NCBI GenBank assembly: GCA_017416345.1
Contig: JAFQCR010000027.1
Coordinates: forward strand, 62,001-126,000
Length of the DNA: 64,000 nucleotides
Origin: Clostridia bacterium
GTDB lineage: Bacteria > Bacillota > Clostridia > Oscillospirales > Acutalibacteraceae
Reading direction: 5' to 3'
The notes beneath the pieces were generated by a model. That model worked only from the letters and a program-made list of their open reading frames with translations, had not been told where the DNA came from and searched no databases. Positions 52,229 through 60,502 of the stretch are shown here, in pieces. Position 1 is the first letter of the stretch. Every line of letters begins with the position of its first letter. A program made the translations under genes and the position numbers.

Positions 52229-52816
52229 TCATTTATTTCTCAATTTTTCCAAAAACATCGGCATGGTTTTTACGCCGTATTCTTTAAGCGAATAATCGCC
52301 CTTTTGCAGACACCAATCATACATCAAGGCACGCTCGCAAAGCGCATAAAAGCGCACTATCTCCTTGACCGTCATATCGGTGGTTATCTCGTTTCGCTCC
52401 TGCCCACGTATCACCAGCTTGCGGATGAGCTTATAATAAACACGGTTGTGGTCAAGAAGCGATTGCTCACCCTTGGTTGTGACCTGTGTTGAAAACAGAC
52501 GGCTTAACAGGTCGATATCTATCTGATTTTCGATCATACCGAAAAGCTCGGCATTAAGGTAAAGCAGAGCATCAATGCTGTTCATATCATCGGTGATGTT
52601 GGGCGACAGCTCCTCGTACTTTTCGTCGAAAAGGTAGGACAACGAGCTGAGCAAAGCATCCTTACTTTCAAAATAATGGTAAAATGAGCCTTTTGACGTG
52701 CCCGATTCCCACACGATATCCTCGACCGTGGTATCGTCATAGCCGTGGTCGTAAAACAGCTTCCAAGCCGCCGAAACTATCTTGCCCTTGGTGTTACGTG
52801 TGTTTTTTCTGCCCAT
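52229..52816 (-). CDS. TetR-family transcriptional regulator
   Basis: This protein of 195 residues has the N-terminal helix-turn-helix (about 8-55; IVSAAWKLFYDHGYDDTTVEDIVWESGTSKGSFYHYFESKDALL) that marks TetR proteins, with a helical ligand-binding C-terminal part. The ATG follows AGGAGGGC. The gene is divergent from the NodB-like gene, and the two promoters overlap, so it probably represses that gene and itself. Confidence 0.9.
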   Translation of the reverse strand: MGRKNTRNTKGKIVSAAWKLFYDHGYDDTTVEDIVWESGTSKGSFYHYFESKDALLSSLSYLFDEKYEELSPNITDDMNSIDALLYLNAELFGMIENQIDIDLLSRLFSTQVTTKGEQSLLDHNRVYYKLIRKLVIRGQERNEITTDMTVKEIVRFYALCERALMYDWCLQKGDYSLKEYGVKTMPMFLEKLRNK

Positions 52817-52870
52817 TTTTCGCCCTCCTTAATACCTAATAATTTAAGATTTTATCCTCTGTTTTTAACG

Positions 52871-52936
52871 ATTTTACCACATCTCGGGACTTTTTTCAAT
52901 ATTCACCTTGACGCAAAAATTCAGTTTTAATATAAT
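52871..52936. promoter_or_regulatory. Overlapping divergent promoters of tetR and the NodB-like gene
   Basis: Minus strand: TTGAAA (52899-52894) and TAAAAT (52876-52871), 17 bp apart, for tetR. Plus strand: TTGACG (52908-52913) and TATAAT (52931-52936), 17 bp apart, for the NodB-like gene. The two -35 boxes are only 8 bp apart, so one bound repressor could block both. Confidence 0.65.
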
Positions 52937-52959
52937 CAAGGCAGAAAGAGGTGTTATAT

Positions 52960-54474
52960 ATGAAAAATGTCGTCAATATAGTCAACTTTATCCGTGCCTG
53001 TGAGCCGAGATGTCCTATGGACCTTTACGAACCCGTAGTAAAACAGATAGAGTTGGCAAATCGGCACGATCTGCCAACTACATTTCTTTTTCAGTATGAT
53101 GCGTTGATCCTTCCTCAATACACCGATCTGTTCAAGGAGAAAAACGAGCGTTTTGAGTTAGGGCTATGGCTTGAAACTCCCAAGCCCTTGGTTGAAGCCG
53201 TCGGTCTTAAGTGGCGTGGACGTGAAGGCTTTGATTGGGATTGGTTCTCCCACGTGGGAATGCTTGTTGGCTATACACTCGAAGAGCGCAAGGCAATGCT
53301 TGACGAATGTATGAACAAGTTCAAGGAGATATTCGGATATTATCCAAAAACGGTCGGCTGTTGGGCTTTGGACGGTTACTCCCTGAATTATCTTGATAAG
53401 ACCTACGGCCTTGACGCTGCAATGATATGCAAGGAGCAATGGGGTACCGACGGTTATTCTCTTTGGGGCGGATACTACAGCGAAGCCTACTACCCCTCAC
53501 AGAACAATATGTTCTGCCCTGCCGATTCCGAAGCAACACAGATCAATATTCCCGTTTTCAGAATGTTGGGTTCCGACCCAATTGACCAATATATGAACGG
53601 TCTGGGCAAGTCGTGGCAGGGCGTTGAAACGCTTGAGCCTTCCTGCGGAGCCGGCAAGGATCCCGAATGGATAAACTGGTATCTTAACACCTATTTTGAC
53701 AACAACAATATCGGCATAAACTACACCCAGGCAGGTCAGGAAAACTCGTTTGGCTGGAACAGGATGCACAAAGGACTTATTATTCAGTATGAGATCTTCG
53801 CTAAAAAGCGTACCGCAGGCGAGATTGAGGTGCTTAACTCTGCCGAGATCGGCCGAAGGTTCAAGGAAATGTACAAGGTTACCCCCTGCACCACCACCGT
53901 TGCACGTAAGGAGCACAGCAGCACCGCTTGGTTTAACAACAAGAACTACCGTGCAAGTATATACTTTAAGGATAGCTTGATGCTGCTGCGTGACATCTTT
54001 ATCTTTGACGAAAAATACCGTGAAAGATATTTTGAAAACGTTGCCGAGGGTGAAAATCTGACCTTTGACAACCTGCCCTTGATCGACTGCTACCGTTGGA
54101 GTGCCAAGGACGGCGATGTTGGTGGCGGATATTTTGTCCACGACGGTCAAGACGTTGAGGTCATAAAGGATTTTGATTTTGAAAACATCGGTGAGGTTGG
54201 ACTTAAGGTGACAGCTCACACCAACAAGGGTGATATAACTCTCACTTTCCACGAAAAAGAGATCGAATTCCGCTTCCCCACCGCAGGCTTTAGCCTTGAT
54301 GCAAGAGTTTTTACCGAAAATTACATACCATGCTTCAGCGTTGACGGCAACGTATTAAAGCTACAATATAATGATGTTGATTACTGCGTGACGGTTGAAA
54401 ACGGTACTCCCGAAATCACGAAAAACGGATATCGCATCACGGCGAATAATGACAGCTTTACTGTCAGATTATAA
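52960..54474 (+). CDS. Polysaccharide-deacetylase-like protein
   Basis: This 504-residue protein has an N-terminal barrel (about 1-290) like the NodB/GH57-type fold of polysaccharide deacetylases: FQYDALILPQYTDLFKEK, FELGLWLETPKPLVE and TVGCWALDGYSLNYLDKTYGLDAAM. The usual metal-site triad (Asp-Asp, HxxxH) is not clearly present, so catalysis is doubtful or different. The C-terminal 200 residues look beta-rich. No signal peptide is seen. A start at 52960 follows GAGGTG by 7 nt. It is divergent from a TetR gene and stands alone. Function is not known. Confidence 0.6.
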   Translation: MKNVVNIVNFIRACEPRCPMDLYEPVVKQIELANRHDLPTTFLFQYDALILPQYTDLFKEKNERFELGLWLETPKPLVEAVGLKWRGREGFDWDWFSHVGMLVGYTLEERKAMLDECMNKFKEIFGYYPKTVGCWALDGYSLNYLDKTYGLDAAMICKEQWGTDGYSLWGGYYSEAYYPSQNNMFCPADSEATQINIPVFRMLGSDPIDQYMNGLGKSWQGVETLEPSCGAGKDPEWINWYLNTYFDNNNIGINYTQAGQENSFGWNRMHKGLIIQYEIFAKKRTAGEIEVLNSAEIGRRFKEMYKVTPCTTTVARKEHSSTAWFNNKNYRASIYFKDSLMLLRDIFIFDEKYRERYFENVAEGENLTFDNLPLIDCYRWSAKDGDVGGGYFVHDGQDVEVIKDFDFENIGEVGLKVTAHTNKGDITLTFHEKEIEFRFPTAGFSLDARVFTENYIPCFSVDGNVLKLQYNDVDYCVTVENGTPEITKNGYRITANNDSFTVRL

Positions 54475-54481
54475 TATAGCA

Positions 54482-54527
54482 AACCCCTTCGATGAGTGTA
54501 TAGGACACAATCGAAGGGGTTGTTTTT
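54482..54527 (+). terminator. Terminator of the NodB-like gene
   Basis: AACCCCTTCGAT (54482-54493) pairs with ATCGAAGGGGTT (54510-54521), followed by a long T run. Confidence 0.9.
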
Positions 54528-54539
54528 TTATTATTTTAA

Positions 54540-54764
54540 CTATTCTAATATATCTTCATAACTGACCTTTAAAATCGTCTTCAGTAAAATAATTTCATCG
54601 GGATATAAATGTCTTTGACCAACTTCGATCTTTGCAATAGCACTTCTGGTGATATCACAACCCTCTACCTGCATTTTTGCAGAAAGCATTTCTTGTGTCG
54701 GACCTGCATTAAGTCGAAGCTTTCTGATATTTTCGCCTATACGTTTTTCAACCTCTATATTCAT
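54540..54764 (-). CDS. Small XRE-family regulator
   Basis: This protein of 74 residues is a single helix-turn-helix domain (IGENIRKLRLNAGPTQEMLSAKMQVEG..TRSAIAKIEVGQRH) with a short tail. An ATG at 54764 is preferred to 54770 because GAGGT lies 7 nt upstream of the former and only 1 nt from the latter. A perfect 18-bp palindrome and a related half-site lie upstream and may be its own operator. No phage genes are adjacent. Confidence 0.8.
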   Translation of the reverse strand: MNIEVEKRIGENIRKLRLNAGPTQEMLSAKMQVEGCDITRSAIAKIEVGQRHLYPDEIILLKTILKVSYEDILE

Positions 54765-54778
54765 CGTCATACCTCAAC

Positions 54779-54854
54779 TGCACTTAATTAAGAACAAAGT
54801 ATTTGACAATATTATAGGTTGATGTTATTATTGTTTTGCACTTATATAAGTGCA
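54779..54854. promoter_or_regulatory. Palindromic operator-like sites upstream of the small XRE gene
   Basis: TGCACTTATATAAGTGCA at 54837-54854 is a perfect 18-bp palindrome. A related TGCACTTAATTAAG lies at 54779-54792, just before the XRE ribosome site. Two copies of the same half-site around a gene for a small regulator suggest autoregulation. The rest of 54793-54928 shows no gene. Confidence 0.5.
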
Positions 54855-54928
54855 TATATAAAAAAGGCGGTTAATTGTTATGATATGAACTTTTGGAATA
54901 CGGTAAAATGATTATAGAATTATGAAAA

Positions 54929-54964
54929 ATACTCCCGACAGAAAATAAAGCCTGTCGGGAGTAT
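54929..54964 (-). terminator. Terminator of the malic enzyme operon
   Basis: ATACTCCCGACAG (54929-54941) and CTGTCGGGAGTAT (54952-54964) pair perfectly, followed on the minus strand by TTTTTC. Confidence 0.85.
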
Positions 54965-54977
54965 CATTTTTTATAAA

Positions 54978-56156
54978 TTACTTCTTGATTCTTGCAACGC
55001 CGGAAGCAATAGCGGCCTCGGCAACCTTGGCGGCTACGGTCTTACCGATACGCTCGTCAAATGCAAACGGCATAATGTATTCCTCATTAAGCTCCTCATC
55101 CGAAATGAGCGAAGCAATAGCCAACGATGCGGCCATCTGCATATCCTCGTTGATATCGGATGCACGGACGTCCAAAGCGCCACGGAAGATTCCGGGGAAT
55201 GCCATAACGTTGTTGATCTGGTTCGGGAAGTCGGAACGGCCTGTACCGACAACACGTGCACCTGCGGCTTTAGCCAGGTCGGGCATGATCTCGGGAACGG
55301 GGTTAGCCATCGGGAATACGATAGGATCGGCGTTCATCGACTTGATCATATCCTCGGTGACACAGCCGGGAGCCGAAACACCGACAAAAAGGTCTGCACC
55401 CTTCATGGCATCGGCCAAGGTACCGGTTTTTCTTTCACGGTTGGTGAGCTTGCTCATCTCCTCGTGTGCAGGGTTAAGACCCTCCATACCCTCGCAGATG
55501 ATACCGAAACGGTCTACCATGGTAAGGTTCTTGACGCCAAGCTTCAAAAGATGCTTACCGATTGCAATACCTGCCGAGCCTGCACCGTTGATGACGCACT
55601 TGATCTCGTCAATTTTCTTGCCGGTCAGACGGAGTGCGTTGAGCACTGCGGCACCGACAACAACAGCAGTACCGTGCTGGTCGTCGTGGAAAACGGGAAT
55701 ATCGCAGATCTCTTTGAGCTTCTTCTCGATCTCGAAGCAACGGGGTGCGGCAATATCCTCGAGGTTGATTCCGCCAAAGCCACCCGAAATGAGGTAAACC
55801 GTACGGACGATCTCGTCTACATCCTTGGTACGAAGGCAGATAGGATAAGCGTCAACATCGGCAAACTCCTTAAAGAGGACGCATTTACCCTCCATAACCG
55901 GCATACCTGCCTCGGGACCGATGTCACCAAGACCCAAAACTGCGGTACCGTCGGTAATAACGGCAACCGAGTTCCAACGGCGTGTCAGCTCAAAGGACTT
56001 CTCATAATCGTTGTGGATTACCATACAAGGCTCTGCAACACCGGGGGTGTAAGCCAAGGACAGCTCTTCCTTATTGGTAACGGGTGTGCGGGAAACGACC
56101 TCAAGCTTTCCTGCCCACTCATAATGCTTTTCTAATGCACGTGCTTTGATATCCAT
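54978..56156 (-). CDS. NAD(P)-dependent malic enzyme
   Basis: This 392-residue protein decarboxylates malate to pyruvate. It has the short bacterial form with [11 protein letters not shown] (about 34-44), the metal-site stretch [20 protein letters not shown] and the nucleotide motif [19 protein letters not shown]. The ATG follows AAGGAGA. It lies 11 bp behind the Ldh2-type dehydrogenase gene, so the two are co-transcribed; a PutP symporter is upstream in the same direction. Confidence 0.93.
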   Translation of the reverse strand: MDIKARALEKHYEWAGKLEVVSRTPVTNKEELSLAYTPGVAEPCMVIHNDYEKSFELTRRWNSVAVITDGTAVLGLGDIGPEAGMPVMEGKCVLFKEFADVDAYPICLRTKDVDEIVRTVYLISGGFGGINLEDIAAPRCFEIEKKLKEICDIPVFHDDQHGTAVVVGAAVLNALRLTGKKIDEIKCVINGAGSAGIAIGKHLLKLGVKNLTMVDRFGIICEGMEGLNPAHEEMSKLTNRERKTGTLADAMKGADLFVGVSAPGCVTEDMIKSMNADPIVFPMANPVPEIMPDLAKAAGARVVGTGRSDFPNQINNVMAFPGIFRGALDVRASDINEDMQMAASLAIASLISDEELNEEYIMPFAFDERIGKTVAAKVAEAAIASGVARIKK

Positions 56157-56167
56157 TGTAATTCTCC

Positions 56168-57295
56168 TTATTTATAAGACGAGCTTGTGTTGACCTCGTC
56201 GAAGTTGACATCGCCAAGATACTTAACAGGATCGAGACCGACATATTTGCACATATCAAACATCTCGGCAACGGTGTTGATGTTAACGTCGATACCGTTC
56301 TCGAGTCGGTCGGCCTTGGCAAAGACTTCCTTCTCACCGTGGGTGTAGATTCTGTCACAACCCTCGGATTTGGGACTTTCACGGAGCTCACGCATAAAGG
56401 TAGACAAATGCTCCTTGATCTCTTGAGGATCACCAAATACCTTGGGATCAATAGCGATAAAGCCGTGGCAGGTACCGCCCTTGCCGTTGGTGTGGGTATG
56501 GTTAGAGGTAATACCCATAGAAAGAATGGAGGTAAACAGCTCACAGAACATACCGTAGCCGTAGCCCTTATGCGAGCCGAGGGTCTCGGTCTCACCGCCC
56601 AAGGGCATAATACCGCCGCCGTTTTTGGCAACGATGTTCTTGAGAACATCAGCGGCATCCGAGCTTCCCTTACCCTGCGCATTGAGTGCCCAGCCTTCGG
56701 GAAGAGGCTTGCCCATCTTGTTGTAGACCTCAAGCTTACCACGGGTTACAACGGTGGTGGAGGCATCGAAGAAGAAATCGTAAGGCTCTGCAGGTGCGGC
56801 GATTGCAATGGGGTTGGAGCCGAGCATTGCGAGACGGCCGAAGGTGGGAACCATAATTGCCTCGGAGTTGGTGAACGACATACCGATAAGACCTGCATCG
56901 CAAGCCATCTTTGCATAGTAGCCTGCAATACCGTAGTGGTTGGAGTTACGGACGGTAACGATAGCCATACCGGTGGTCTTTGCCTTTTCGATAGCAATGT
57001 TCATTGCCTTATGGCCGATAAGCTGACCCATACCGTCGTGGCCTTCAATAACGGCCGAAACGGGAGTCTCAAAAACGATTTCGGGCTTGGCCTCAACCTT
57101 GATAAGACCCTTCTTGATACCGTTGTGATAACGGGCAAGTCTCTGCATACCGTGAGATTCGATACCGTAAAGGTCGGAAAGCAGCAGAACATCGGTGATG
57201 ATCTCGCTTTCAGCCTTTGTGAAGCCGAATTTCTCAAAGCAGTCCTCGCAGAAGGTCTTGAGCTGAGGATATGTGTATCTGATGTATGATGTCAT
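56168..57295 (-). CDS. Malate/L-lactate dehydrogenase (Ldh2 family)
   Basis: This 375-residue NAD(P)-dependent oxidoreductase belongs to the type 2 malate/L-lactate family (PF02615), which differs in fold from classical malate dehydrogenases. Hallmarks are DLYGIESHGMQRLARYHNGI near the N-terminus and VTVRNSNHYGIAGYYAKMA with the catalytic histidine. GGAGA lies before the ATG. It is the first gene of a pair with malic enzyme, which supports malate as substrate, although other 2-hydroxyacids cannot be excluded. Confidence 0.88.
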   Translation of the reverse strand: MTSYIRYTYPQLKTFCEDCFEKFGFTKAESEIITDVLLLSDLYGIESHGMQRLARYHNGIKKGLIKVEAKPEIVFETPVSAVIEGHDGMGQLIGHKAMNIAIEKAKTTGMAIVTVRNSNHYGIAGYYAKMACDAGLIGMSFTNSEAIMVPTFGRLAMLGSNPIAIAAPAEPYDFFFDASTTVVTRGKLEVYNKMGKPLPEGWALNAQGKGSSDAADVLKNIVAKNGGGIMPLGGETETLGSHKGYGYGMFCELFTSILSMGITSNHTHTNGKGGTCHGFIAIDPKVFGDPQEIKEHLSTFMRELRESPKSEGCDRIYTHGEKEVFAKADRLENGIDVNINTVAEMFDMCKYVGLDPVKYLGDVNFDEVNTSSSYK

Positions 57296-57413
57296 AACAG
57301 TCTCTCCTTTTTTGACACTAAATTATGACTATTGTACTACTTTATCCAACATTATGCCATTGGCAATTTGTTAAATTTTTGTCATTGTTTTTTGGTAAAA
57401 TTCAACATAAAGC

Positions 57414-57444
57414 AACAGCACCCAAGCGTGTGGCTCGAGTGCTG
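57414..57444 (-). terminator. Terminator after the PutP gene
   Basis: ACAGCAC and GTGCTGT pair, with inner AGC/GCT pairs, around the centre of 57414-57444. It separates putP from the Ldh2-malic enzyme pair. Confidence 0.65.
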
Positions 57445-57459
57445 TAATAAAAAACGGAT

Positions 57460-59010
57460 TTAGTCGTCAATAGATTTATCGGTTGCGGTGTTGTAAATAC
57501 TTACAACCTTTTCGGAAGGTGCCTTTGTGCAAAGGGTGACAACTACCGATACGATAGTGCCGACAATGAAACCGGGAACGATCTCATAAACACCGAGATT
57601 GGTGACGACCGCTTCGGTAACGGTGCTTGTAAAGAGCACCAACCATGCGATATCGGCAACGGCGCCTGCGAGGATACCTGCAACGGCACCTGCATAGTTG
57701 AATCGCTTCCAGAAAAGCGAAAGGATAACAACAGGACCAAATGCGGCACCAAACAGACCCCAGGCATTTTCAACCATGGCCATAATGTTTGAAGCCCATG
57801 CGTTCTTTCCGTTAAGACCCGACATTGCAATAAGCAGGCCTACGATCGTAACAACAAGAACAACGATACGACCGACCCAAAGGATCTCCTTATCAGAGGC
57901 CTTGTTCTTTCTGATGAGCGGCTTATAGATATCGCTGGTGAAGGAAGACGATGCAACCAACAACTGCGAGTCGGCGGTGGACATTGAAGCCGCAATAATA
58001 GCCGAAAGAATGATGCCTGCGAAGAATCCGGGGAACATATCGTTAACGATATTAATAAACAGGTTCTGCTGGTTGCCTGCAGGTATAAGCTCTCCTGCCA
58101 ATGAGCTTCCATCAGAGAACAGATAGGTTCTTGCAAGGAAGGCTATCATAATAGCGGCACCAAGAGTGATGATAAGCCAGGTGATGGCAACGGTTGAGGA
58201 TTTTTTGATCATCGAAGACTTCTTGATAGCCATAAAGCGTACAAGAATGTGCGGCATACCGAAGTAACCGAGACCCCAGCCAAGGCCGGAAATAATATCC
58301 TGCCAGCTTGCGGTGAAGGGGTTTGCATTAAAAGCAGTCACACCCTCGGCGAAAGCGCCCTCAAAAGCAGGATCAAAATCACCAAAAGAATACATGATGA
58401 TGGGAACAGCAAGCAATGCGACCAGCATCAAAAGACCCTGGAAGAAATCGGTCCAGCAAACAGCCTTGTAGCCACCCATAAAGGTATAAACAAGAATGAT
58501 TGCTGCAAAGATGATCATTGCAAGCTCTTTGTGGCTGTTAAACCAAGGAATAACTGCACAGAAAACTGCCGTTCCGGCATTAAAGGCCGATGCAACATAA
58601 ACGGTAAATGCAATAAGGAAGATTATTGCACAAACGACCTTAAGCACGGGACTTGAAGAAGCAAAACGGTTGGTCAAATACTGCGGAAGAGTGATAGAAT
58701 CATCTGCAGCCTTCGAAAAACGGCGAAGTCTTTTTGCAACAATAAGCCAGTTACCGATAGTACCAAGTGCAAGACCGATACCGATCCAAACCTTGCCCAT
58801 ACCGAAGGCAAGAATGCTTCCCGGGAAGCCCATAAGCAACCATCCGCTCATATCGGATGCCTGCGCACTCATTGCGGTGACCCACGGACCCATAGAACGT
58901 CCGCCTAAAAAGTAGTCCTTTTCATTGGAACCCTTGGATTTAAAGAAAAATACAATTCCAATGGTAAGCATAAGTGCAAAATAAAGGAAAAACGCTAAAA
59001 TTTGAGACAT
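57460..59010 (-). CDS. putP: Sodium/proline symporter PutP
   Basis: This 516-residue membrane protein of the sodium:solute symporter family has about 13 hydrophobic segments. The PutP hallmarks are present: SAQASDMSGWLLMGFPG (about 48-64), with residues of the sodium site, and GWGLGYFGMPHILVRFMAI. The cytoplasmic loop and C-terminal segments are of normal length. It imports proline with sodium. GGAGGATG precedes the ATG, and a TTGCAT-17-TAATAT promoter lies upstream. The next genes handle malate, so a link between proline uptake and malate is not obvious. Confidence 0.93.
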   Translation of the reverse strand: MSQILAFFLYFALMLTIGIVFFFKSKGSNEKDYFLGGRSMGPWVTAMSAQASDMSGWLLMGFPGSILAFGMGKVWIGIGLALGTIGNWLIVAKRLRRFSKAADDSITLPQYLTNRFASSSPVLKVVCAIIFLIAFTVYVASAFNAGTAVFCAVIPWFNSHKELAMIIFAAIILVYTFMGGYKAVCWTDFFQGLLMLVALLAVPIIMYSFGDFDPAFEGAFAEGVTAFNANPFTASWQDIISGLGWGLGYFGMPHILVRFMAIKKSSMIKKSSTVAITWLIITLGAAIMIAFLARTYLFSDGSSLAGELIPAGNQQNLFINIVNDMFPGFFAGIILSAIIAASMSTADSQLLVASSSFTSDIYKPLIRKNKASDKEILWVGRIVVLVVTIVGLLIAMSGLNGKNAWASNIMAMVENAWGLFGAAFGPVVILSLFWKRFNYAGAVAGILAGAVADIAWLVLFTSTVTEAVVTNLGVYEIVPGFIVGTIVSVVVTLCTKAPSEKVVSIYNTATDKSIDD

Positions 59011-59208
59011 ATACTCATCCTCCTAATAAAAATACCTTAGTATATTAACACACTTTTAACAAGAATGCAATACAGAACGTAGTCTATTTTGAAATTAATT
59101 TATAACGTTGAATTTGGCTTAACACAAAGGTTTTTTATATTAGACCAAAAAGTGTACTTGAAAGCACACTGCAGTATTTTAGGTATTTGTAAAAATATTT
59201 TTAAGCCC

Positions 59209-59237
59209 TTGTAAACCGAAATAAACGGTGGTATAAT
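59209..59237 (+). promoter_or_regulatory. Promoter of the CobW gene pair
   Basis: TTGTAA (59209-59214) and TATAAT (59232-59237) are 17 bp apart. I see no clear Zur palindrome in the gap 59011-59277, which otherwise holds only this promoter and that of putP. Confidence 0.6.
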
Positions 59238-59277
59238 GTTGTTTTAGTAAAGAAATTCTTACTGTGAGGTATTTTTT

Positions 59278-60489
59278 ATGACTAAAATTGATATCTTTTC
59301 GGGCTTTTTGGGTGCAGGTAAAACTACTTTGATCAAAAAGCTTATCAACGAGGCCTATAAGGGCGAAAAACTTGTTCTTATAGAGAACGAATTCGGCGAG
59401 ATCGGTATCGACGGCGGATTTTTGAAGGACGCCGGAATTGAGATAACCGAAATGAACTCGGGTTGCATCTGTTGCAGTCTGGTGGGTGATTTTGGTGAAG
59501 CTCTCAAAAAGGTTTTGGCCGACTACTCCCCCGACCGCATTTTGATCGAGCCCTCGGGTGTCGGAAAACTGAGCGACGTTATCCGTGCCGTTCAGAATAT
59601 CGGTTCGGATGACATTGTGCTTAACGGCTTCACCACCGTTGTTGATGCCAACAAGTGCAAGATGTATATGAAAAACTTTGGCGAGTTTTTCAACGATCAG
59701 ATCGAGCACGCAAGCTCTATTATTTTGAGCCATACCGACAATATTTCGGACGAAAAGCTGAAAAAATGCGTTGAGCTTATCCGTGAGCACAATGCCGATG
59801 CAACCGTTATCACCACCCCTTGGGGCGACATTGACGGCGTTGCAATATTGAATGCAATGGAGCAGAAGAACACCCTTGCAATTGAGCTTGAAAAGCTGGC
59901 TCACGAGCATGAGCATCATCACCATCACGATGACGATTGCGATTGCGGCTGTCACGACCATGAGCATGGACATCACCATGATCACGATGACGAGTGTGAG
60001 TGCCATGAGCATCATCACCATGAGCATCATCACCACGAGGGTGAACACGAGCACCATTATGATGAACACGGCAACTGTGAGTGCGGACATCATCACGGCG
60101 ACCACGATCATGAGCACGAGCATCACCACCACGATCACGACCACCACGAGCATCATCACGACCACGGTGAGGAATGCACCTGCGGATGCCACGACCATCA
60201 CCATCACCACGCTGACGAGGTGTTTACCTCCTGGGGTAAGGAAACCACCAACAAGTACACCGTTGAGGATATTACCAACGCTTTGGAAGCACTCGATGAC
60301 GACAAGACCTACGGCTTCGTTTTGAGAGCCAAAGGTATTGTCCCTGCTACCGACGGCAAATGGATCCACTTCGACTATGTTCCCGGTGAGCCCGACGTGC
60401 GTATCGGCTCTGCCGAGATAATCGGCCGCCTTTGTGTTATCGGTTCCAAGATAAACGAGGATGCCCTTGCAGCCCTTTTCAAGATCTGA
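59278..60489 (+). CDS. CobW-family GTPase with long His-rich metal-binding insert
   Basis: This 403-residue P-loop GTPase of the CobW/ZNG1/P47K metallochaperone family has Walker A GFLGAGKTT (9-17), the metal-binding GCICC (62-66) and Walker B ILIEPSG (88-94). The G4 motif reads SHTD in place of NKxD, so guanine specificity may be changed. Residues 209-316 are an extreme His/Asp/Glu stretch with interspersed Cys (CDCGC, CECH, CTCGC). A CobW C-terminal domain ends the protein. The insert should bind zinc, nickel or cobalt. GAGGT precedes the ATG. It is followed after 13 bp by a second CobW-type gene. Confidence 0.88.
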   Translation: MTKIDIFSGFLGAGKTTLIKKLINEAYKGEKLVLIENEFGEIGIDGGFLKDAGIEITEMNSGCICCSLVGDFGEALKKVLADYSPDRILIEPSGVGKLSDVIRAVQNIGSDDIVLNGFTTVVDANKCKMYMKNFGEFFNDQIEHASSIILSHTDNISDEKLKKCVELIREHNADATVITTPWGDIDGVAILNAMEQKNTLAIELEKLAHEHEHHHHHDDDCDCGCHDHEHGHHHDHDDECECHEHHHHEHHHHEGEHEHHYDEHGNCECGHHHGDHDHEHEHHHHDHDHHEHHHDHGEECTCGCHDHHHHHADEVFTSWGKETTNKYTVEDITNALEALDDDKTYGFVLRAKGIVPATDGKWIHFDYVPGEPDVRIGSAEIIGRLCVIGSKINEDALAALFKI

Positions 60490-60502
60490 TGTGAGGTAGA
60501 TT

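Noticed and set aside
56339-57289. Plus-strand frame of 316 codons
   Set aside because: Antisense to the Ldh2-family gene; no ribosome site.
59890-60230. Tandem DNA repeat in the His-rich region
   Set aside because: The repetitiveness comes from His/Glu/Asp codons; there is no fixed-length repeat unit.
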